Shown: positions 1-8,915, numbered from the stretch's first letter. The stretch is 35,154 nt of DNA from an uncultured Roseobacter sp. (GCA_913054455.1 CAJXIL010000022.1:1-35154); one strand, 5' to 3'. Notes: generated by a model from the sequence alone, not told the origin. Program-made: numbers and translations.

Positions 1-143
1 ACATCATCGTTGAAAACGGCGGCATGATCCCACTGGTTCACCGTGGTCGTCTGTCTGCCCACGCCAACTCCCTGGGTGGTGTTGTGCTGAACGTTTGGGA
101 CAGCGAACTTTGGAACGTTGCCGACTGGCACCGCATCAAATAA
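1..143 (+). CDS. Peptide/nickel-type ABC transporter substrate-binding protein, C-terminal end only
   Basis: The window opens inside a gene; the first whole codon is at position 3 and 46 residues are visible before the TAA stop at 141-143. The tail (…ANSLGGVVLNVWDSELWNVADWH…) reads like the C-terminus of a family 5 extracellular solute-binding protein (DppA/OppA type), which captures peptides in the periplasm and hands them to a membrane permease. Two permease genes of the matching transporter class follow on the same strand after a terminator, which supports the call. The start and signal peptide lie outside the window, so substrate cannot be judged. Confidence 0.75.
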   Translation, partial: IIVENGGMIPLVHRGRLSAHANSLGGVVLNVWDSELWNVADWHRIK

Positions 144-160
144 GCGGAGCTAGCCCAACA

Positions 161-193
161 GAGGCCCCGGTGTTCTCACCGGGGCCTCTTGCC
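161..193 (+). terminator. Strong hairpin between binding protein and permease genes
   Basis: A perfect 12-bp stem (161-172 with 177-188, GAGGCCCCGGTG / CACCGGGGCCTC) closes a TTCT loop and starts 17 bases after the binding-protein stop codon. Only a short T-poor tail follows (TTGCC), so it may act as a leaky terminator or as an mRNA 3'-end stabiliser. This arrangement usually lets the binding protein be made in excess over the permeases; that role is inference. Confidence 0.7.
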
Positions 194-307
194 ATTGGCG
201 CCATGTTCCGTTCTATCGCTGGACACGCTGGTCAAAGGCCACAGCCCTTCGCGGCATTGTCCTCTTGTCCAAATCAACTATAACACATTGCAAAAGGCGC
301 ACGTTCC

Positions 308-1315
308 ATGCTGACCTTTACAATCAGGCGACTGATCCTGTCGGTTCCGACACTGCTGTTCATCAGCCTGGTGATTTTCCTGCTGCTCGAGCTCGCCCCA
401 GGCGATCCGATGGCGCAGGTTCCTCTGACAGTCCCCCCTGAAGTAAAAGAAAAAATGCGCGAGGCCCTGGGCCTTGGCCAACCCGCCCCGATCCGGTTCT
501 GGAAATGGCTGGTACAGTTCTTCTGGATTGAACCCCAGGTTCTGGTCGACCACTATTTTGGCACCACTTTCTCGCAGGGTGATCTGCGCGTCATCTCTTG
601 GCAGACCCGTTCGCCAGTGATGGATATCGTTATCCAGCGGATGCCCCAGACCCTATGGGTTGTTGGCACCGCCTATGTGGTTGCCATCATCATCGCCCTG
701 CCCATTGGCATCTATTCCGCCTACCGGCAGTACAGCTGGTTTGATCAGCTGGGTACCTTTGTGTCGATGGTTGGCTTCTCAGTCCCACCGTTCTTTTCGG
801 GCGTGCTGGTCATCGTGATCTTCTCGGTGCAGCTGGGTTGGTTCCCCTCGATCTATGACACCACCCATGTGGTCGATAGCTGGGATAGTTTTGTTTACCA
901 GATGAAGCAGATGATCATGCCGGTCATGGTTCTGGCCTTGCAGATTACCGCACAGCTCAGCCGCTTCATGCGCGCCTCAATGCTGGACAACCTCAATCAG
1001 GACTATGTACGTACCGCAAGGGCCAAGGGCCTGAGCGAATATGTCGTGGTGATGGTCCATGTATTGCGCAACTCGATGATCCCCGTGGTCACTGTGATTG
1101 CCCTGGGCATTCCATCCATCTTTGGCGGCGCGATCATTACTGAACAGGTGTTCAAGGTGAACGGCATTGGCCAGCTTTTGATTGGCGCGATCCAGGCCAA
1201 TGATCTGCCGATGGTACAGACACTCACCTTTATTTTTGCCATCCTCATCGTGCTGTTCAACCTGATTGCCGATGTGCTTTATGGCATTCTAGACCCGAGG
1301 ATCCGCTATGACTGA
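308..1315 (+). CDS. Peptide/nickel-type ABC transporter permease, DppB-like
   Basis: A 335-residue inner-membrane permease, one half of the membrane channel of a dipeptide/oligopeptide-type ABC importer. The N-terminus (IRRLILSVPTLLFISLVIFL, then LLELAPGDP) is the classic DppB/OppB start: one membrane helix followed by an APGDP motif. The ATPase-coupling EAA-like loop is visible at RTARAKGLSEYVVVMVHVLR, followed by further helices, and the protein ends with LDPRIRYD as family members do. Length matches the family. The stop overlaps the next gene by 8 bases, so the two are translationally coupled. The ATPase subunits are not in the window; they may lie upstream of the binding-protein gene. Peptide specificity is not provable from sequence alone. 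Confidence 0.9.
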   Translation: MLTFTIRRLILSVPTLLFISLVIFLLLELAPGDPMAQVPLTVPPEVKEKMREALGLGQPAPIRFWKWLVQFFWIEPQVLVDHYFGTTFSQGDLRVISWQTRSPVMDIVIQRMPQTLWVVGTAYVVAIIIALPIGIYSAYRQYSWFDQLGTFVSMVGFSVPPFFSGVLVIVIFSVQLGWFPSIYDTTHVVDSWDSFVYQMKQMIMPVMVLALQITAQLSRFMRASMLDNLNQDYVRTARAKGLSEYVVVMVHVLRNSMIPVVTVIALGIPSIFGGAIITEQVFKVNGIGQLLIGAIQANDLPMVQTLTFIFAILIVLFNLIADVLYGILDPRIRYD

Positions 1316-2219
1316 GCTTAGCAATCCCATCCCCAGCAAGCCACCGCGCAGCCAGTGGCTGGATGTCTGGGATCAGTTCAAATCGCACCGTGGCGCCTTG
1401 ATGGGGGGGATTCTTTTCCTGCTGATCGTGGCCTCAGTCTATCTGGGACCGCTGTTTTGGGACCTTGAAGCCACCCATATCGACATCCGCGCTCGCAACC
1501 AAGGTCCCAGCTGGGCGCATCCCTTTGGAACTGATCAACTGGGCCGTGACATGATGGCCCGGATGATGGCAGGCGGCTCGACTTCAGTCTCCGTTGGTCT
1601 TACGGCCATGGCGCTGGCCTTGTTTCTAGGCTCCTTTATCGGAGTTCTGGCAGGCTTTTTCAAACGGCTCGATGGCCCGCTGATGCGCCTCACGGATCTG
1701 TTCTTGGCATTGCCCCTACTGCCGTTGCTCCTGGTGATGATGCTTTTGTTCCGCGAGCCGCTCAATGCAGCCTTTGGACCGGAACAGGGGATCTTTATCC
1801 TCATCGTGGGCGCCATTGGGGTGACATCCTGGATGCCCACTGCACGCATTGTGCGCGGCGATGTTCTGGCGATCAAAGAGCGTGAGTTTGTTCTGGCAGC
1901 CCGTTCTATCGGGACCTCCAACAATGGCTTGATCACCCGGCATATCCTGCCCAACGTGCTGTCACCCATCATGGTGTCGGCCACTCTGGGCATTGCCACG
2001 GCGATCATCACCGAAAGCTCACTGTCGTTCCTTGGCCTGGGCTTCCCACCGGACTTTCCGACCTGGGGCCGTTTGCTGTTTGATGCCACTGATTACCTGC
2101 AACAGCACCCGGAACGAGTGTTCTGGCCTGGCATGGCGATCTCTTTGACCGTGTTGAGCGTGAACTACCTCGGCGACGGGCTACGCGACGCCCTGGATCC
2201 AAGAATTCGCGGTCGCTAA
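1308..2219 (+). CDS. Peptide/nickel-type ABC transporter permease, DppC-like
   Basis: A 303-residue partner permease of the preceding gene. Signature features are the extracytoplasmic segment HPFGTDQLGRDMMARMMAGG near residues 71-90, several hydrophobic helices, the EAA-type coupling loop around LAARSIGTSNNGLITRHILP, and the ending LGDGLRDALDPRIRGR typical of DppC/OppC. The start ATG overlaps the upstream permease by 8 bases (stop at 1313-1315), which fixes the start and indicates one operon. A terminator follows 70 bases after the stop, so the transcription unit ends here without ATPase genes. Confidence 0.9.
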   Translation: MTELSNPIPSKPPRSQWLDVWDQFKSHRGALMGGILFLLIVASVYLGPLFWDLEATHIDIRARNQGPSWAHPFGTDQLGRDMMARMMAGGSTSVSVGLTAMALALFLGSFIGVLAGFFKRLDGPLMRLTDLFLALPLLPLLLVMMLLFREPLNAAFGPEQGIFILIVGAIGVTSWMPTARIVRGDVLAIKEREFVLAARSIGTSNNGLITRHILPNVLSPIMVSATLGIATAIITESSLSFLGLGFPPDFPTWGRLLFDATDYLQQHPERVFWPGMAISLTVLSVNYLGDGLRDALDPRIRGR

Positions 2220-2289
2220 ACGAGCTCGCAGCTCAGACTGCGCTATAGCCTTAGCTCGCTGAGACATATTCAAATAAGAACATAACATT

Positions 2290-2321
2290 CGGCCGCCTCT
2301 TCGGGCGGCCGTTTTTGTTTT
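2290..2321 (+). terminator. Intrinsic terminator ending the ABC transporter operon
   Basis: An 8-bp stem, CGGCCGCC (2290-2297) with GGCGGCCG (2304-2311), closes a TCTTCG loop and is followed directly by TTTTTGTTTT. This is a canonical rho-independent terminator for the permease operon. Confidence 0.85.
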
Positions 2322-2324
2322 CAT

Positions 2325-2372
2325 CTGCCTGCAACAGTTGGGAATACCGTCCCAAAGGCAGTCCGCAGGCAG
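2325..2372 (+). promoter_or_regulatory. Nested inverted repeats upstream of the YeeE/YedE gene
   Basis: Two inverted repeats are nested. The outer pair is CTGCCTGC (2325-2332) with GCAGGCAG (2365-2372). The inner pair is TTGGGA (2338-2343) with TCCCAA (2350-2355), with a 6-base loop. The element sits 112 bases before the start codon at 2485 and just after the previous terminator. It could be a folded leader RNA, a two-site operator or a remnant repeat. The fold is seen in the sequence; any regulatory role is inference. Confidence 0.4.
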
Positions 2373-2484
2373 TAACTCCGTTCTTGCCAATGCCTGGTCT
2401 AAGTGAGGCTTTCCCCTTGTCTGCTGCGAATTTTGCTCTCATTTCGGGAAATAATTCCAATTCGCGGCAAAACGGGAGCATGCG

Positions 2485-3570
2485 ATGTTTGAGACACTCG
2501 GTTTTGAAGAGACCAGCCCACGGCTGGCTTCGCTCTATTTTTCCCTCGCCCTTGGGCTCGGGTTTGGGGTGCTTGCGCAGCTCACTCGGTTTTGCTTTCG
2601 CCGTGCCTTGATCGGTGAGGACCGCCGTCAGGCCGCAGGCATTTGGGCTCTGGCTCTGGCTGTATCGATCCTGGGGACCCAGGCCACCGTGACACAGGGC
2701 TGGATCAGCTTTGAGGGACACCGGTTGCTGAACTCCGAGCTGCCGCTGCTGGCTATTGCTATCGGTGGGGTGATGTTTGGGATTGGCATGGTGCTGACCC
2801 GCGGCTGCATCTCCCGCCTGACCGTGCTCAGCGGCACCGGCAACCTGCGCGCCCTGCTCTGCGTTGGAATCTTTGCAATTGTTGCCCATGCAACGCTCAA
2901 AGGCGTGTTGGCTCCCCTGCGGACCTCATTGGGGGCATACACCGTTCACCTGGGGGACTATGCCAGCCTCGCAGCCCTGCCCGGTGGCGCCCCGCTGTGG
3001 AGCGCCCTGATTGCCCTGCCCGCCCTGTGGTTGGCCCTGTGCTCACGTAACTCGGCATTAGGGCTGCTGGGCGGCGCACTGATTGGGGCCCTGGTGCCAC
3101 TGGCCTGGGTAACCACCGGCTTTGTTCTTTATGACGAGTTCGACCCGATCGCCATGGAGAGCCTGTCCTTTACCGCCCCCATGTCGGAGGGCCTGTTCTA
3201 TGTCATTGCCTCCAGCGCTGTCCCAGCGGGCTTTGGTCCCGGTTTGATTGGCGGTGTCTTGGTCGGCGCGCTCATCGCCGCCCTGCTGCGTGGCAGCTTT
3301 CAATGGCAGAGCTTTGACAGCCCGCGCCAGACTGGACGCTACATGCTGGGCGCCAGCTTGATGGGCTTTGGCGGGGTGCTCGCCGGTGGCTGTACCCTAG
3401 GCGCCGGCCTTGCAGGGATCTCTACCTTAGGTCTGGCAGCGCCTTTGGCCTTGGGATCTATTGCCCTGGGTGGGATTCTGGCCCATCGGGTGTTGCGCGA
3501 CGCCCCTAGTGGAGCTTCTTTTTCACCCGCTGGATCGCCCACCACACCAGTCCAACAACCGGCAGAGTAA
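2485..3570 (+). CDS. YeeE/YedE family membrane transporter (sulfur-compound type)
   Basis: A 361-residue polytopic membrane protein with the two-repeat layout of the YeeE/YedE (DUF395) family; characterised members such as TsuA import thiosulfate. Family hallmarks are the cysteine motifs RFCFRRAL (Cys37), TRGCISRLTVLSGTGNLRA (Cys108) and, in the second half, GGCTLGAGLAGISTLG (Cys303), each set in Gly-rich helices. In TsuA-type proteins such cysteines relay the sulfur substrate. The ATG at 2485 has GGGAG about 8 bases upstream. The last 65 bases run into the oppositely oriented DUF3422 gene, and the C-terminal tail (about 25 residues, Pro/Ser rich) lies in this overlap. The real substrate is unknown; no sulfur-oxidation genes adjoin it. 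Confidence 0.88.
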   Translation: MFETLGFEETSPRLASLYFSLALGLGFGVLAQLTRFCFRRALIGEDRRQAAGIWALALAVSILGTQATVTQGWISFEGHRLLNSELPLLAIAIGGVMFGIGMVLTRGCISRLTVLSGTGNLRALLCVGIFAIVAHATLKGVLAPLRTSLGAYTVHLGDYASLAALPGGAPLWSALIALPALWLALCSRNSALGLLGGALIGALVPLAWVTTGFVLYDEFDPIAMESLSFTAPMSEGLFYVIASSAVPAGFGPGLIGGVLVGALIAALLRGSFQWQSFDSPRQTGRYMLGASLMGFGGVLAGGCTLGAGLAGISTLGLAAPLALGSIALGGILAHRVLRDAPSGASFSPAGSPTTPVQQPAE

Positions 3571-4786
3571 TAATCGCCGTCATCATCCCCTTGCTCTGGC
3601 CCAGAGCCTGCGCGAGGGGGTAAGCAAGGTAAGAGGCCAGGGAAACCGCGTAGTAGCTGATCGCTACCACCGAAAGGCCTTCGACTGTGTGTTGCAGTCG
3701 AAGCGCCAGATCCGCCCGCCGGTCCATGCTCGCCAATAGGGCCTGATTCTGCGCACTGCGCTCCACATCGACGCGGGTCCTGAGCAACTCTCCGCCCCGT
3801 CTGGCCCTATCTGCCAGAGTGCCAATGCGTTTCTCGGTGGATTTCACCGTGCGCATGGCGGGCTCATACCGGCGCAGCATGAACTCCGCAAAGGTCTGAA
3901 AGCCGCCGTGGCGTGTTTCCCGTAACAGGCTGATCCGCTGATTGACCAAGGCCTCATAGGCACCCGTGGCCCCAAAGCGAAAGGCCGAACGTGCCGCCAT
4001 AGCCTCCAGCTCAGCTGAGACCGTCAAGAGCTGCGTCAGGGTTTGTTCTGCAGGCACCGTATCAGAGGTCATCTCAGCCATCATTTCGCTCAGATGTGTG
4101 TCCAGCGCGCCAATATCCGGGCTGAGCCCACGCGCCCGGGAAAACCCAAGCATCGACATGGCCCTATAAGTCTCAATCTCACAAAGCCGCTGCACCAGTC
4201 GGCCAATGCGCTGCGATCCGGTAGCCGCATTGGCAAAGAGCGCAAACCGCATATGTCCGGCCGGGTCGATGCGGAAATCCCCGGCGACCACAGCGCTGTC
4301 ATCCAGTACTTCGGCCACTGCCAGGCTTTCGGGGACAAACCAGTCCTTAAGAGATGACTTGATCCGCTTGTTCTCCGGGCGCGGCAAGATACGGATCATC
4401 AAGGAGGTCACGCGTTGACCTGGCGCTTGCTCAAGCCAGTCCGTTGGGAACACATCAAAATCCGCCGGATCATAGGCGCGTTTAGAGATGCCATCGCCAT
4501 AAAGCGTGTAACTGACAAATTCTGTGTGCTGCTCCCATTTCAACGTATAGCGCCCCAGCTGTGCCGAGTGATGCGTCGCCCCTGGTTGCGGATGTGGCGC
4601 GCCGTGACGATCCAGTAGCGCCATGAGGTGTTGCAAATCTTGCGCCCGATCCCTGTGCACAGCCTCTTTGGGCTGTTTCACCGCCAGATAGATCACCGTG
4701 CTGGGACTTTGCATCGCCGGAAACGGTCGGGCGTGCAGCTCATTGGCCAGGGAGTACCGCAGAGGGTGGTCAGGGATTGGGGGCAT
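3506..4786 (-). CDS. DUF3422 family membrane-anchored protein
   Basis: A 426-residue protein matching the DUF3422 family, which has no established function and is common in alpha- and betaproteobacteria. The N-terminus MPPIPDHPLRYSLANELHARPF is the family's characteristic opening, so the ATG at 4786 is preferred to an in-frame start 42 bases upstream; GGAGA lies about 9 bases before it. The middle carries the conserved DWFVPESLAVAEVLDDSAVV and GSQRIGRLVQRLCEIETYRA segments. A helical stretch follows, and two hydrophobic helices near the C-terminus (around residues 365-385 and 395-412) suggest inner-membrane anchoring. It converges with the YeeE/YedE gene and overlaps its 3' end by 65 bases. 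It has its own leftward promoter region at 4787-4940. Confidence 0.88.
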   Translation of the reverse strand: MPPIPDHPLRYSLANELHARPFPAMQSPSTVIYLAVKQPKEAVHRDRAQDLQHLMALLDRHGAPHPQPGATHHSAQLGRYTLKWEQHTEFVSYTLYGDGISKRAYDPADFDVFPTDWLEQAPGQRVTSLMIRILPRPENKRIKSSLKDWFVPESLAVAEVLDDSAVVAGDFRIDPAGHMRFALFANAATGSQRIGRLVQRLCEIETYRAMSMLGFSRARGLSPDIGALDTHLSEMMAEMTSDTVPAEQTLTQLLTVSAELEAMAARSAFRFGATGAYEALVNQRISLLRETRHGGFQTFAEFMLRRYEPAMRTVKSTEKRIGTLADRARRGGELLRTRVDVERSAQNQALLASMDRRADLALRLQHTVEGLSVVAISYYAVSLASYLAYPLAQALGQSKGMMTAIITLPVVGLVWWAIQRVKKKLH

Positions 4787-4878
4787 GGCGTGAGGTCTCC
4801 AAAAATGTGAAACCAGCATAGGGAGCATGAAAGCCCCTGTACAGAATTCTTTTATTTCAACAGGTTAGCAGGATACAA

Positions 4879-4888
4879 TGGTATACCA
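4879..4888. promoter_or_regulatory. TGGTATACCA palindrome, GntR-like operator candidate
   Basis: A perfect 10-bp palindrome lies 93 bases upstream of the DUF3422 start codon. The TGGT..ACCA pattern is the classical core bound by FadR-subfamily GntR regulators. No GntR gene is in the window, so the assignment rests on the motif alone. Confidence 0.3.
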
Positions 4889-4940
4889 ACTCTCCCCCCT
4901 ATCTCCCGGAGTAATTGAGTCCAAATGAAATAGGAGAAAA

Positions 4941-4976
4941 GAAAAAGGCGCGCCGGATCTCTCTGGCGCGCCTTTT
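4941..4976 (-). terminator. Terminator of pntAB
   Basis: A perfect 8-bp stem, GGCGCGCC (4947-4954 and 4965-4972), has a 10-base loop. Read leftward it follows the pntB stop and is trailed by TTTTTC (AAAAA at 4942-4946 on the plus strand). It also has TTTT on the plus strand, so it could work in both directions. Confidence 0.85.
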
Positions 4977-4997
4977 GTCTTGGGTTTTTGGGATCTT

Positions 4998-6431
4998 TTA
5001 CTGAATCATGGTCAGCAATTGATCAAGGCTGGCCTTGGCGTCGCCGTAGAACATCCGGGTGTTCTCCTTAAAGAACAGTGGGTTCTCGATGCCGGAATAG
5101 CCGGTGCCCTGGCCGCGTTTGGAAACAAAGACCTGTTTGGCCTTCCAGCATTCCAGAACCGGCATGCCGGCGATCGGGCTATTGGGGTCTTCCTGGGCCG
5201 CCGGATTTACGATGTCGTTGGAGCCAATAACGATGGCCACATCGGTTTCCGGGAAGTCCTCGTTGATCTCATCCATCTCCATGACGATATCGTAAGGAAC
5301 CTTGGCCTCGGCCAAGAGCACGTTCATATGCCCTGGCAGACGACCAGCCACCGGGTGGATGGCAAAGCGCACGGTCTTGCCCTTGGCGCGCAGACGGCGG
5401 GTGAGTTCCGCCACATTCTGCTGCGCCTGAGCCACAGCCATACCATAGCCTGGGATGATGATGACAGAGTCGGCCTCGTCCAGCGCAGTTGCAACGCCAT
5501 CGGCATCGATGGCCACCTGTTCGCCCTCGACCTCCATCTGCGGACCCGCAGCGCCACCAAAGCCGCCCAGGATGACGCTGACAAAGCTCCGGTTCATCGC
5601 CTTACACATGATGTAAGACAGGATCGCACCGGAAGAGCCAACAAGAGCGCCCACAACGATCAGAAGGTCGTTGCCAAGGGAGAAACCAATCGCAGCGGCA
5701 GCCCAGCCGGAATAGCTGTTCAGCATTGAGACAACCACTGGCATGTCGGCGCCGCCGATGCCCATGATCAAGTGATAACCGATGAACAATGCGGCCAGTG
5801 TCATGATAAACAGCGGGAAGAAACCGCCGGTGTTGAAGTACCAGATCAGCGCGATCAGCGACAGACCAGCGGCACCGGCGTTGAGCATATGACCACCGGG
5901 CAGTTTCACCGCCGAGGAGGTCAGTTTGCCTGCCAATTTGCCATAGGCCACAACCGACCCGGTAAAGGTCACCGCGCCAATGAAGATGCCGAGGAAGAGC
6001 TCAACCCGCAAGATCGCTACTTCGACGCCGTCCTTCTTGGCCAGCAGCTTGGCAAAGCCGTCCAGCGCCTGTTTCTGTTCGGCGTCCATGGCCATGACAC
6101 GGCCCAGTTCGATATGGGCGATGAGGCCGACAAAGACCGCCGCCAGACCAACCAGCGAGTGCATCGCGGCGACCAGCTCTGGCATCTGTGTCATCTGGAC
6201 CCGTGTGGCCAACTGATAACCGATGACGCCGCCACCGGCGATCAGCACGATGGACAAGAGCCAAAGCCCGGAGCCCGGGCCCACGAGGGTAGCAAAAACC
6301 GCCAGCGCCATGCCGACAATCCCGTACCAAACCGCGCGTTTGGCGCTTTCTTGGCCGGACAAGCCGCCCAGCGACAGGATGAAGAGAACAGCGGCAACAA
6401 CATAGGCCGCAGTGGTGAATCCATATTCCAT
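4998..6431 (-). CDS. pntB: NAD(P) transhydrogenase subunit beta
   Basis: A 477-residue membrane subunit of the proton-translocating transhydrogenase, which drives hydride transfer from NADH to NADP+ with the proton gradient to supply NADPH. The N-terminal two thirds are membrane helices (domain II); the C-terminal domain III binds NADP(H), with the fingerprint [10 protein letters not shown] at about residue 328 and the conserved [20 protein letters not shown] and [16 protein letters not shown] segments. ATG at 6431 ([12 protein letters not shown]) is preferred over an in-frame start 66 bases upstream that would run into pntA; AAGGGGGAC precedes it. It lies 13 bases after pntA on the same strand, and the operon ends at the terminator at 4941-4976. 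Confidence 0.96.
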   Translation of the reverse strand: MEYGFTTAAYVVAAVLFILSLGGLSGQESAKRAVWYGIVGMALAVFATLVGPGSGLWLLSIVLIAGGGVIGYQLATRVQMTQMPELVAAMHSLVGLAAVFVGLIAHIELGRVMAMDAEQKQALDGFAKLLAKKDGVEVAILRVELFLGIFIGAVTFTGSVVAYGKLAGKLTSSAVKLPGGHMLNAGAAGLSLIALIWYFNTGGFFPLFIMTLAALFIGYHLIMGIGGADMPVVVSMLNSYSGWAAAAIGFSLGNDLLIVVGALVGSSGAILSYIMCKAMNRSFVSVILGGFGGAAGPQMEVEGEQVAIDADGVATALDEADSVIIIPGYGMAVAQAQQNVAELTRRLRAKGKTVRFAIHPVAGRLPGHMNVLLAEAKVPYDIVMEMDEINEDFPETDVAIVIGSNDIVNPAAQEDPNSPIAGMPVLECWKAKQVFVSKRGQGTGYSGIENPLFFKENTRMFYGDAKASLDQLLTMIQ

Positions 6432-6444
6432 CTCAGTGTCCCCC

Positions 6445-8016
6445 TTAGGATTTCTGGAACATGGCAAGCATGCGCCGGGTGACGAGGAAGCCACCAAAGA
6501 TGTTGATACCGGCCATAAAGACCGACAGGGCTGCCAGCAGGATCACCAGGAAGCTGCCCGAACCGATCTGCATCAAGGCCCCCAGAATGATGATCGAAGA
6601 GATCGCATTGGTCACCGCCATCAGCGGTGTGTGCAGGCTGTGCGCCACCCCCCAGATCACCTGGAAACCAATGAAGACCGAGAGCACAAAGACAATGAAG
6701 TGCTGCATAAAGCTGGCCGGAGCCACCAGTCCAACTGCCAGCAGCAATGCGCCGCCCACAGCCAGCAGGGTCACCTGGTTCTTGGTCTGCGCCTTAAACG
6801 CAGCCACTTCTTCAGCGCGCTTTTCTTCTGGCGTCAGCTCTGGTGCCACCTCTTTGGGCTTGGCGGCGATCGCCTGCACCTTTGGCGGCGGCGGTGGGAA
6901 AGTGATTTCGCCACCATGGGTAACGGTGGCGCCGCGAATGACGTCATCTTCCATGTCGTGATTGACCTGACCGTCCTTTTCAGGAGTCAGATCTGCCATC
7001 ATGTGGCGAATATTGGTAGCGTAGAGCGTCGAAGACTGCGCCGCCATGCGGGATGGGAAATCAGTATAGCCGATAATGGTCACGCCATTTTCGGTGACGA
7101 TCTTCTCGTCCATAACGGTGAGCTTGCAGTTGCCACCCTTTTCCGCCGCCAGATCGACAATGACCGAGCCGGGCTTCATCGCGGCGACCATGTCTTCGGT
7201 CCACAGCTCAGGAGCCTCGCGGTTCGGGATCAGCGCCGTGGTGATGACGATATCCACCTCTGGCGCCAGTTCACGGAACTTGGCAAGTTGGGCTTCGCGG
7301 AACTCAGGGCTGGAAACCGAGGCATAGCCCCCGGAAGAGGCGCCATCGGCCTGCTCTTCTTCAAAATCGAGATAGACAAACTCGGCGCCCATCGATTCGA
7401 CCTGTTCGGCCACTTCGGGGCGGACGTCAAAGGCCAGAGTAATCGCGCCAAGGCTGGTCGAGGTGCCAACAGCGGCAAGACCTGCAACACCAGCGCCAAC
7501 CACCAGAACCTTGGCTGGGGGCACCTTGCCCGCCGCCGTGATCTGACCGGTAAAGAAGCGACCAAAGTTGTTGCCCGCCTCGATCACTGCACGGTAGCCC
7601 GCGATATTGGCCATGGAAGACAGTGCGTCCATTTTCTGAGCGCGTGAAATGCGTGGCACCATTTCCATAGCGACCACGCTGGCACCCTTGGATTTGGCCA
7701 GTTCCAACCCTTCTTCGTTCCCACCAGGATTAAAGAAAGAAATCAGGGTCTTTTTAGAATTCAGCCGCTTGAGCTCAGCCTCATTGGGCTGACGCACCTT
7801 AGCGATAATGTCGGACGCCTTCCACAGAGCGGCAGCGGTTTTGATGATTTCAACGCCAGCCTCCTCATAGGTGGCATCACTAAAGCCGGCCGCCTGGCCC
7901 GCACCGCTCTCAATGGCGCAGTCATAGCCCAGTTTCTGCAGCTGACGCGCAGAATCTGGCGTCATGGCAACACGCGCCTCGCCGTTGATCACCTCTTTGG
8001 GTGTTCCAATTTTCAC
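6445..8016 (-). CDS. pntA: NAD(P) transhydrogenase subunit alpha (single full-length chain)
   Basis: A 523-residue subunit carrying the NAD(H)-binding domain I and, after a linker, the alpha-subunit membrane helices. The opening [19 protein letters not shown] is the family signature and [11 protein letters not shown] at about residues 174-184 is the dinucleotide fingerprint. A Pro-rich linker (FPPPPPK, about residue 373) joins domain I to the helices at the C-terminus. Some alphaproteobacteria split this gene into pntAA and pntAB; here it is one chain, as in E. coli. The start is taken as GTG at 8016, directly before KIGTPKE, with GAGGGGGA about 8 bases upstream; upstream in-frame residues look non-coding. 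It is cotranscribed with pntB, 13 bases away. Confidence 0.95.
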   Translation of the reverse strand: MKIGTPKEVINGEARVAMTPDSARQLQKLGYDCAIESGAGQAAGFSDATYEEAGVEIIKTAAALWKASDIIAKVRQPNEAELKRLNSKKTLISFFNPGGNEEGLELAKSKGASVVAMEMVPRISRAQKMDALSSMANIAGYRAVIEAGNNFGRFFTGQITAAGKVPPAKVLVVGAGVAGLAAVGTSTSLGAITLAFDVRPEVAEQVESMGAEFVYLDFEEEQADGASSGGYASVSSPEFREAQLAKFRELAPEVDIVITTALIPNREAPELWTEDMVAAMKPGSVIVDLAAEKGGNCKLTVMDEKIVTENGVTIIGYTDFPSRMAAQSSTLYATNIRHMMADLTPEKDGQVNHDMEDDVIRGATVTHGGEITFPPPPPKVQAIAAKPKEVAPELTPEEKRAEEVAAFKAQTKNQVTLLAVGGALLLAVGLVAPASFMQHFIVFVLSVFIGFQVIWGVAHSLHTPLMAVTNAISSIIILGALMQIGSGSFLVILLAALSVFMAGINIFGGFLVTRRMLAMFQKS

Positions 8017-8085
8017 CTTGTCGGTCCCCCTCGTCCTGCCCGCCCCAGCATTGTCCGGGTACGGATCGCAAACATTATGACTATC

Positions 8086-8106
8086 TTGCGCAATATTTTT
8101 GCGCAA
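8086..8106. promoter_or_regulatory. Paired TTGCGCAA palindromes upstream of pntA
   Basis: Two identical 8-bp self-complementary sites, TTGCGCAA at 8086-8093 and 8099-8106, are separated by TATTT. They lie 70-90 bases upstream of the pntA GTG and fall in the promoter zone. Identical sites 13 bases apart suggest a bound regulator, but I cannot name it. The rest of 8017-8264 shows no gene. Confidence 0.4.
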
Positions 8107-8264
8107 CGGTTTCGCTGCGTCGCCGCATATCGCTGCCGCGCTGCCGCATTTCTGCACCACTCAACAAAAGTGGCGTGGATTCTGCAACCGGCCTTTAAGG
8201 TGACGCTACAACAGACAGGCTTGGCTTTGCCATCTGTTACAACCTCTCCCCCACCAAAGCGGCC

Positions 8265-8714
8265 TTAGGCCCAGCGCCGAACTTTCTGCTCATAGCGCGC
8301 CCAGTCGGATCGAAAGACCCGCCGCATTCGGTTTTCTTCGCCGATGATGAACCGCTTTTCCAAGATCCAGGTCAGTACCGGGATCAGAGGCAGCGCCAAC
8401 ACGGCATCAAAATACAGGACCAGCCCCGCCAGAACCAAAACATCCCCCAGATAGATCGGGTTGCGGCTGCGGGTAAAGATGCCCGATTGCACCAGCCTGC
8501 TTGGAGTCTCATGGGGCATGAGCGTTGTCTTCTGACGTCGCATTTCAGTAACCGCCAGCGCCATCAGCACCAGCCCGCCCCCCACAAACAACCCACCAAG
8601 CAGATCCGCCCAGACCGGGCCAAAGTCCAACCCCATGGGCAGATAGTGCGCCTGCCCCCAGGCCAGAGCAACAAAGCCCGCCAGCCAGACCGGTGGAAGG
8701 TCGATCCATTTCAT
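8265..8714 (-). CDS. Isoprenylcysteine carboxyl methyltransferase-like integral membrane protein
   Basis: A 149-residue membrane protein with about four hydrophobic segments. Near the middle, SGIFTRSRNPIYLGDVL is the RNPxY motif shared by the ICMT/phospholipid methyltransferase superfamily. The C-terminal EKRFIIGEENRMRRVFRSDW, followed by ARYEQKVRRW, is the second conserved motif (E..E.. with F...YxxxVxRW) that binds S-adenosylmethionine in characterised relatives. Bacterial members methylate lipids or small molecules, and the substrate cannot be inferred here. Start at 8714 has AGGAAAG about 10 bases upstream. It is the gene upstream of pntA on the same strand, with 248 bases between them. 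Confidence 0.8.
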   Translation of the reverse strand: MKWIDLPPVWLAGFVALAWGQAHYLPMGLDFGPVWADLLGGLFVGGGLVLMALAVTEMRRQKTTLMPHETPSRLVQSGIFTRSRNPIYLGDVLVLAGLVLYFDAVLALPLIPVLTWILEKRFIIGEENRMRRVFRSDWARYEQKVRRWA

Positions 8715-8915
8715 GTCATGTCTCTTTCCTCAAAGCCGCAAAGTAAAGCTATGCGGCCAATTTGCGGCACCTTCCCCAGATCCCCGGGCAAGGTCCAGCG
8801 CTTCAGCAAATACCGTCTCCATAAAAGGACAGTGTGCTCGTTTTTAAAGCCATATCACAACTTCGTTCCCCGCACGCTCTCCAGCTTGGCCCCAGGCGGT
8901 AAAATCGACTGCGGT

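Noticed and set aside
6412-7647. Plus-strand open frame of 411 residues
   Set aside because: It is antisense to pntA, rich in His/Gln/Arg, with no recognisable domain.
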